From contig NZ_JABFMV010000003.1 in the NCBI RefSeq assembly GCF_013359685.1, forward strand, positions 186,001-250,000: 64,000 bases of DNA. Reading direction: 5' to 3'. A program made the translations under genes and the position numbers. The stretch comes from Leifsonia sp. C5G2 (GTDB lineage: Bacteria; Actinomycetota; Actinomycetes; Actinomycetales; Microbacteriaceae). Each line of letters starts with the position of its first letter. Position 1 is the first letter of the stretch. The notes under the pieces are model-generated. The model was not told the DNA's origin. It was given only the letters and a program-made list of their open reading frames with translations, and searched no databases. Positions 58,908 through 64,000 of this stretch are shown piece by piece.

Positions 58908-60944
58908 TCACCGCAGGAACGCTGCGGCGACCCCGGCGTCGACCGGGATGTGCAGGCCCGTGGTGTGGTCGAGGTCGGCCGAGGTGAGCACCGCGACGGC
59001 GTTGGCGACGTTCTCCGGCAGCACCTCGCGCTTGAGCAGCGTGCGCTGGGCGTAGTACTTGCCCAGCTCCTCCTCCGGCACGCCGTAGACCGCAGCACGC
59101 TTGGCGCCCCAGCCGCCGGCGAAGATGCCGGACCCGCGCACGACGCCGTCGGGGTTGATGCCGTTGACCTTCACCCCGTGGTCGCCGAGCTCGGCGGCGA
59201 GCAGCCGTACCTGGTGGGCCTGGTCGGCCTTGGTCGCCGAGTAGGCGATGTTGTTCGGGCCGGCGAAGACGGAGTTCTTGGACGAGATGTAGACGATGTC
59301 GCCGCCGAGGCCCTGCTCGATGAGGACCTTCGCCGCCGCCTTCGAGACCAGGAACGAGCCCTTGGCCATGACGTCGTGCTGCAGGTCCCAATCCGCCTCG
59401 GTGGTCTCCAGCAGCGGCTTCGAGATGGACAGACCCGCGTTGTTGACGATCAGGTCGAGACCGCCGAACTGCAGCAGCGCCTCCTGGATGCCCGCGTGGA
59501 TGTCGGACTCGCTGGTGACGTTCGCCGCCACCCCGATCGCGACATCCGTGCCGCCGAGCTCCGCCGCCGCGGCCCGCGCCTTCTCCCGGTCGAGGTCGGC
59601 GATGACCACGCACGCGCCCTCGGCCGCGAGCCGGGTGGCGATGGCCTTGCCGATGCCCGAGGCCGCGCCGGTCACCAGCGCGATACGGCCCGCGTGCGAC
59701 TTGGGCTTGGGCAACCTTTGGAGCTTGGCCTCCTCCAGCGCCCAGTACTCGATGCGGAACTTCTCCGCCTCGTCGATCGGCGCGTACGACGAGATCGCCT
59801 CGGCGCCGCGCATCACGTTGATCGCGTTGATGTAGAACTCGCCCGCGACCCGCGCGGTCTGCTTGTCCTTGCCGTAGGAGAACATCCCGACGCCCGGGAT
59901 GAGCACGATGGCCGGGTCGGCGCCGCGCATCGCGGGCGAGTCCGGCGTCGCGTACTTCTCGTAGTACGCCGTGTACTCGGCCCGGTACTGCTCGTGCAGC
60001 TCCGTCAGCCGGGCGATCGAGTCCTCGACGGACGCGTCGGCCGGCAGATCGAGGATCAGCGGCTTCACCTTGGTGCGCAGGAAGTGGTCCGGGCACGAGG
60101 TGCCCAGCGCGCCCAGGCGGACGTGCTCCTCCGACGCCAGGAAGTCGAGCACGACCTCTGCGTCGGTGAACGAGCCGACCTGCGGCTTGTCCGTCGACGC
60201 CAGCCCGCGCAGGGTCGGCGCGAGCGCCGCCGCCTTCGCCCGCCGCTCGGCCGGGTCCAGCGGCTCGTTCGCCGGGATGCGCGCACCGAACGGGTCGGGA
60301 CGGCCGTGCTCGGCGATGTAGTCGGCCGCGGTCTGGATGATCCACAGCGAATTGGCCTCGGCCTCCTCGCTCGTGTCGCCCCACGCCGTGATGCCGTGGC
60401 CGCCCAGGATGGTGCCGATCGCATCCGGATTCGCGGCCTTGATCGCCGCGATGTCGAGACCGAGCTGGAAGCCGGGGCGACGCCACGGCACCCACACGAC
60501 GCGGCCGCCGAAGACCTCGGCCGTCAGCCGCTCGCCGTCGGCCGCGGTCGCGATCGCGATGCCGGAGTCGGGGTGCAGGTGGTCGACGTGGGCCGCGTCC
60601 ACCAGCCCGTGCATGGCCGTGTCGATCGACGGCGCCGCGCCGCCCTTGCCGTGCAGGGTGTAGTCGAAGGCGGCGACCATCTCGTCCTCGTGCTCGACGC
60701 CCGGGTAGACGTTCTGCAGCGCGCGGAGGCGGTCCAGGCGCAGCACCGCGAGGCCCTGCTCGGTGAGGGTGCCGAGGTCTCCCCCGGAGCCCTTCACCCA
60801 CAGCAGCTCGACAGGCTCACCGGTCACCGGGTCGGTCTCGGTGCCCTTGGCGGAGGTGTTGCCGCCGGCGTAGTTGGTGTTCGCGGGGTCCGACCCCAGA
60901 CGGTTGGAGCGGGCGATCAGGGAGGCGACAGTTCCGTTGGTCAT
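58908..60944 (-). CDS. rhaD: Bifunctional rhamnulose-1-phosphate aldolase/lactaldehyde dehydrogenase
   Basis: 678 residues. Residues 1-420 are a class II aldolase/adducin domain with HxH metal ligands (HVDHLHPDSG) and NYAGGNTSAKG; residues 430-678 are an SDR with TGAASGIGKA, NNAGLS, ISSKNS and YSATK. The aldolase splits rhamnulose 1-phosphate into dihydroxyacetone phosphate and L-lactaldehyde; the SDR half oxidises lactaldehyde to lactate. ATG 60944 shares a base with the isomerase stop (TGATG), so the two are coupled. Confidence 0.92.
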   Translation of the reverse strand: MTNGTVASLIARSNRLGSDPANTNYAGGNTSAKGTETDPVTGEPVELLWVKGSGGDLGTLTEQGLAVLRLDRLRALQNVYPGVEHEDEMVAAFDYTLHGKGGAAPSIDTAMHGLVDAAHVDHLHPDSGIAIATAADGERLTAEVFGGRVVWVPWRRPGFQLGLDIAAIKAANPDAIGTILGGHGITAWGDTSEEAEANSLWIIQTAADYIAEHGRPDPFGARIPANEPLDPAERRAKAAALAPTLRGLASTDKPQVGSFTDAEVVLDFLASEEHVRLGALGTSCPDHFLRTKVKPLILDLPADASVEDSIARLTELHEQYRAEYTAYYEKYATPDSPAMRGADPAIVLIPGVGMFSYGKDKQTARVAGEFYINAINVMRGAEAISSYAPIDEAEKFRIEYWALEEAKLQRLPKPKSHAGRIALVTGAASGIGKAIATRLAAEGACVVIADLDREKARAAAAELGGTDVAIGVAANVTSESDIHAGIQEALLQFGGLDLIVNNAGLSISKPLLETTEADWDLQHDVMAKGSFLVSKAAAKVLIEQGLGGDIVYISSKNSVFAGPNNIAYSATKADQAHQVRLLAAELGDHGVKVNGINPDGVVRGSGIFAGGWGAKRAAVYGVPEEELGKYYAQRTLLKREVLPENVANAVAVLTSADLDHTTGLHIPVDAGVAAAFLR

Positions 60945-62107
60945 CACGCCCCCCATCCGGCCTGGGTGCCGCCGACGCGGTCGGCCTCGATCTTCTCCTG
61001 GTACCCGGACGCCGTGTACGCCGCCATCGGGTCCGCGGGCAGACCGCGCGACTCCCGCCACGCGGCCAGGTCGGCGCGCACGTCGGTGTTGAACGCATCC
61101 ATGAACACGGTGTTGGCCGCCAGCACGTCGTTCGCGCGCTGCGCCGCGTCCAGCGCCTCCACGTCCACGAGGAGCGCCTTGGCGGTCGCCTCCTGCACGT
61201 TCAGCACCGAGCGGATCTGGCCCGGGATCTTCGCCTCCAGGTTGTGGCACTGGTCGAGCATGAACGCGATCTCCGGGTTGCCGTAGCCGCCGCCCTGGAT
61301 CACCTCGAACACGATCCGGAACAGCTGGAACGGGTCGGCCGCGCCCACGATCAGGTCGTCGTCGGCGTAGAAGCGGCTGTTGAAGTCGAACGAGCCCAGC
61401 TTTCCGAGGCGCAGGAGCTGCATCACGATGAACTCGATGTTCGTGCCCGGCGCGTGGTGCCCCGTGTCCAGGCACACGAACGCGCGGTCGCCGAGCGCGG
61501 CGGTCTGGACGTAGCTGGTGCCCCAGTCGGGAACATCCGTGTGATAGAACGCCGGCTCGAAGAACTTGTACTCCAGCACCAGCCGCTGGCCCTCGCCGAT
61601 CCGCTCGTAGATCTTCTGGAGGCTGTCGGCGAGGCGGTCCTGCCGGGCCCGCATCGAGTCCTGGCCCGGGTAGTTCGTGCCGTCCGCCAGCCAGATCTTC
61701 AGATCCCGCGAGCCGGTCTCGTTCATCACGTCGATGCACTCGAAGTGGTGGTCGATCGCCTTTTGCCGGATGCGCGGGTCCGAATGCGTCACCGAGCCGA
61801 ACTTGTAGTCGTCGTCCTGGAACGTGTTCGAGTTGATCGTGCCCAGCCGCACCCCGTTGTCCTCGGCGTGCTTGGCGAGATCCGCATACGAATCCACCCG
61901 GTCCCACGGGATGTGCAGCGCGACCGTCGGCGCGAGCCCGGTGTGCTTGTGCACCTGCGCGGCGTCCGAGATCTTCTCGAACGGGTCGCGCGCGGTGCCG
62001 GGGGTTCCGAACACCCGGAACCGGGTGCCCGAGTTGCCGAACGCCCAACTCGGCAGCTCGATCGCCTGCAGCGCGAGCTCCGAACGGGTGCGGTCAGTGA
62101 GACTCAT
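60944..62107 (-). CDS. rhaI: L-rhamnose isomerase
   Basis: 387 residues of the TIM-barrel rhamnose isomerase type used by Pseudomonas and actinobacteria. Metal and substrate regions: LALQAIELPSWAFGNSGTRF, ALHIPWDRV, VLEYKFFEPAFYHTDVPDWG, CLDTGHHAPGTNIEF and FDFNSRFYADDDLIVG. It converts L-rhamnose to L-rhamnulose using Mn or Zn. It follows the rhamnosidase by 57 bp, where three copies of an 8-bp repeat occur. Confidence 0.92.
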   Translation of the reverse strand: MSLTDRTRSELALQAIELPSWAFGNSGTRFRVFGTPGTARDPFEKISDAAQVHKHTGLAPTVALHIPWDRVDSYADLAKHAEDNGVRLGTINSNTFQDDDYKFGSVTHSDPRIRQKAIDHHFECIDVMNETGSRDLKIWLADGTNYPGQDSMRARQDRLADSLQKIYERIGEGQRLVLEYKFFEPAFYHTDVPDWGTSYVQTAALGDRAFVCLDTGHHAPGTNIEFIVMQLLRLGKLGSFDFNSRFYADDDLIVGAADPFQLFRIVFEVIQGGGYGNPEIAFMLDQCHNLEAKIPGQIRSVLNVQEATAKALLVDVEALDAAQRANDVLAANTVFMDAFNTDVRADLAAWRESRGLPADPMAAYTASGYQEKIEADRVGGTQAGWGA

Positions 62108-62129
62108 GGGATTCGCTTTCTCTCCAGCG

Positions 62130-62152
62130 GTGGATCTGTGGATCGGTGGATC
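62130..62152 (-). repeat. Three 8-bp tandem repeats before rhaI
   Basis: GTGGATC recurs at 62130, 62138 and 62146 with an 8-bp period, in the 57-bp space between the rhamnosidase stop and the rhaI start. It lies about 23 bp upstream of the ATG and just upstream of the GGAGAG ribosome binding site. Copy-number slippage could change its spacing. Confidence 0.6.
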
Positions 62153-62164
62153 GGCGGTGGCCGC

Positions 62165-64000
62165 TCAGCGGACGCCCACGGCGGCCGGAAGCTCGGCGGA
62201 GGCGGTGACCCGCCCGGCGCCGATCGGCCGCTCCTCGCCGCTGGGCAGCCGGAGGATGCCGTCGACGCCCTCGGGAAGCTCCGCCTCGACGGTGAAGACG
62301 CCCTCGCCGTCGATGCTCCAGCGGACGGAGACGCGTCCGTGCGGGGTCTCGAGCGAGGTCGCCGCCTCGGTGAGGCCGCCGCCCGGCTGCGGCGCGACGA
62401 GCACGCGGGCATAGCCCGGCTCGAGCGCCGACAGGCCGCCGACGACCCGGTGCATCCAGTCGGCAACCGCACCGAGGGCGTAGTGGTTGAAGCTCGTCAT
62501 CTCGCCCGGGTTGATGGTGCCGTCGGGCAGCATCGAGTCCCAGCGCTCCCACACGGTGGTCGCACCCATGGTGACCGGGTAGAGCCAGGACGGGCACTCC
62601 TTCTCCAGCAGGAGGCGGTAGGCGACGTCCGTGTGTCCGGTCCGGGTGAGCGCGTCGGCGATGAACGGCGTACCGGCGAAACCGGTGGAGATGCGGTAGC
62701 CCGCCTCCGCGGCGAGCTCCGCGAGCCGGTCGCCCGCGACCGCCTCGTCGGCCCCGGACAGCAGGCCGAAGACGATCGCGAGGGCGTACACCGTGGTGCA
62801 GTCGCTTTTCACGATGCCGCCGTTCACGTACTCCCGGTCGAACGCCTCCCGGAGCGCCTCGGCGTGGGCCGCGAATTCGGCCTGCTCCGCAGAGCGCCCG
62901 AGCACACCGGCGGTGTCGGAGACGATCTTCGCCGACCAGTAGGCGCAGGCCGTCGCGACGACGCCCTTGTCGGCCTTCGCCTTCGCCGGGTCCTCCGGCG
63001 GGGCGTCCGGGTCGAGCCAGTCGCCGAACTGGAAGTTGCCGTCCCACACTCCGGAGGGCGACAGCAGCGACTTCACCCGGCGCACGTGCGACGCCATCGA
63101 CTCGAACTGGCGCTCCATCACTGCGGTGTCGCCGTACGCCTGGTACAGGTCCCACGGCACCCAGACGGCGGCGTCGCTCCAGATGGCGGTGCTGTCGGGC
63201 TTGCCGAAATCGGCCGGGTGCGGCATGTACTTCAGCACGTCCGGGATGACGAAGCCGACGATGCCGTCGTTGTGCTTCTGCTCCAGGTCGAGGTCGACCA
63301 GCCAGTCGGAGAGGAACGCATCCACGTCGTAGAGGAACGCGGCGGTCGGCGCGAAGGCGGCGATGTCGCCGGTCCAGCCGAGCCGCTCGTCGCGCTGCGG
63401 GCAGTCCGTCGGCACGTCGACGAAGTTGCCGCGCATGCCCCAGACGACGTTCTCGTGGAACTGGTTGAGCAGCGGGTCGGAGGTGTGGAACTCGCCGATG
63501 CGGGTCAGCTCCGAGCCGATCGCGACCGCGGTCAGGTCCTCCGCGCGCAGCTCGCCCGGCCATCCCGTGATCTCGGCGTAGCGGAACCCGTGGAAGGTGA
63601 ACGTCGGCTCGAACTCGTCGACCCCGCCGGAGAGGATGTAGCGATCGGTCGCCTTGGCCGACCGCAGCGGGCGCACACCGAGCTCACCGTGCTCCAGCAC
63701 TTCGGCGTGGCGGATGACGACCTCCGTGCCGGCCGGGCCCTGCACCCGGACCTTGATCCAGCCGACCAGGTTCTGCCCGAAGTCGACCAGGGTGGCGCCG
63801 GAGGGCGACGTGGTGATCTCCTGCACCGCCAGCGCGGCCCAGCGGGTGACCGCCGGCCCGATGTACGGGGTGAGGCGGGAGTCGTCGAACTCGACCGTGC
63901 GCACGCCCGCCCAGCCGTCGCCCGCGAACCCGGGCCGCTTCCACGAGTCGTCGCGGCGGCGGGCGTCGATCGTCTCGCCGTCGTACAGGTCGTTCGCGAG
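62165..64000 (-). CDS. GH78 alpha-L-rhamnosidase, 5' part outside window
   Basis: The frame is open from the window end; 611 residues to the stop at 62165 are visible. DLYDGETIDARR at the start is the family's N-terminal beta-domain motif. The catalytic barrel has DCPQRDERLGWTGD (Asp/Glu acid region) and VWERWDSMLPDG (Glu base region), with a C-terminal beta domain ending in VRVSWSIDGEGVFTVEAE-type strands. It releases terminal L-rhamnose from plant glycosides, pectin or saponins, feeding the isomerase. The N-terminal domains and any signal peptide lie beyond the window. Confidence 0.92.
   Translation of the reverse strand, partial: LANDLYDGETIDARRRDDSWKRPGFAGDGWAGVRTVEFDDSRLTPYIGPAVTRWAALAVQEITTSPSGATLVDFGQNLVGWIKVRVQGPAGTEVVIRHAEVLEHGELGVRPLRSAKATDRYILSGGVDEFEPTFTFHGFRYAEITGWPGELRAEDLTAVAIGSELTRIGEFHTSDPLLNQFHENVVWGMRGNFVDVPTDCPQRDERLGWTGDIAAFAPTAAFLYDVDAFLSDWLVDLDLEQKHNDGIVGFVIPDVLKYMPHPADFGKPDSTAIWSDAAVWVPWDLYQAYGDTAVMERQFESMASHVRRVKSLLSPSGVWDGNFQFGDWLDPDAPPEDPAKAKADKGVVATACAYWSAKIVSDTAGVLGRSAEQAEFAAHAEALREAFDREYVNGGIVKSDCTTVYALAIVFGLLSGADEAVAGDRLAELAAEAGYRISTGFAGTPFIADALTRTGHTDVAYRLLLEKECPSWLYPVTMGATTVWERWDSMLPDGTINPGEMTSFNHYALGAVADWMHRVVGGLSALEPGYARVLVAPQPGGGLTEAATSLETPHGRVSVRWSIDGEGVFTVEAELPEGVDGILRLPSGEERPIGAGRVTASAELPAAVGVR

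Noticed and set aside
59044-61286. A plus-strand frame of over 700 codons antisense to the rhamnose genes
   Set aside because: The frame shows no motif and the minus-strand genes match known enzymes end to end.
62130-62152. CRISPR-like or integron-like reading of the short GTGGATC repeats
   Set aside because: The repeats are 8 bp with no spacers and only three copies, so simple tandem duplication is enough.
1-64000. CRISPR arrays, tRNA or rRNA genes, prophage, transposases
   Set aside because: I saw no regularly spaced repeats, no cloverleaf-like sequences, and no phage or transposase proteins.

Overview
The window is 64 kb of chromosomal DNA from a high-GC Gram-positive actinobacterium, most likely a member of the Microbacteriaceae (Leifsonia-like). 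The evidence is a strong GC third-position bias in the coding frames, short intergenic gaps and many ATGA/GTGA start-stop overlaps. At least a dozen genes have a TAnnnT -10 hexamer 6-8 nt before the start codon, which indicates leaderless transcripts. An HspR-type HAIR site, an MmyB-type regulator beside an SDR gene, an NhaA-thioredoxin fusion and a DUF7882-like small protein fit the same group. I see no tRNA, rRNA, CRISPR array, integrase, transposase or prophage gene. No gene-free stretch exceeds about 240 bases.

Layout. 1-9.2 kb: small membrane and housekeeping genes (DUF1905, DUF1345, Nudix, zinc alcohol dehydrogenase, HD domain), interrupted at 1.25-2.0 kb by a 754-bp islet carrying one NYN nuclease-like gene between perfect 31-bp direct repeats. 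6.6-12 kb: a class A penicillin-binding protein and a ClpC-type unfoldase with a HAIR operator. 12-19.4 kb: a lipoprotein, an aldo/keto reductase, a divergent Lrp/DUF2000 pair, a YcaQ-type protein, a divergent SDR/MmyB-regulator pair and a toroid-fold protein. 19.4-24.5 kb: a TPR-AAA+ ATPase coupled to a TPR-membrane-MmpS-like protein, then a histidine phosphatase and NnrD. 24.5-29.8 kb: PLDc_N/SHOCT protein, SulP transporter, AI-2E family exporter and GAP protein in an overlapping run, facing a HerA-like ATPase. 30-36.3 kb: DUF2252, a secreted glycine-rich protein, and a TetR-controlled divergent efflux locus. 36.3-39.5 kb: a four-gene operon of two coiled-coil proteins, a 4-TM protein and an OmpA-like lipoprotein. 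40.5-43.1 kb: a DUF4062-STAND-TPR protein resembling defence NTPases. 43-56 kb: small proteins, an EAL phosphodiesterase, a TetR/SDR pair, a bicupin, YdeI, NhaA-Trx, a TreS-like GH13 protein, and a MarR/reductase/LLM-monooxygenase operon whose last gene is frameshifted.

56.2-64 kb (minus strand) is a rhamnose utilisation operon read from the right edge: GH78 alpha-L-rhamnosidase (cut by the window end), L-rhamnose isomerase, bifunctional rhamnulose-phosphate aldolase/lactaldehyde dehydrogenase, rhamnulokinase and L-lactate dehydrogenase. Together they take rhamnosides to dihydroxyacetone phosphate and pyruvate. The last four cistrons overlap or nearly abut.

The least explained parts are the NYN islet, the TPR-AAA+/TPR-MmpS pair, the coiled-coil/OmpA operon, the DUF4062-STAND gene, and a set of long, often perfect intergenic palindromes, two of which are related in sequence although 40 kb apart.
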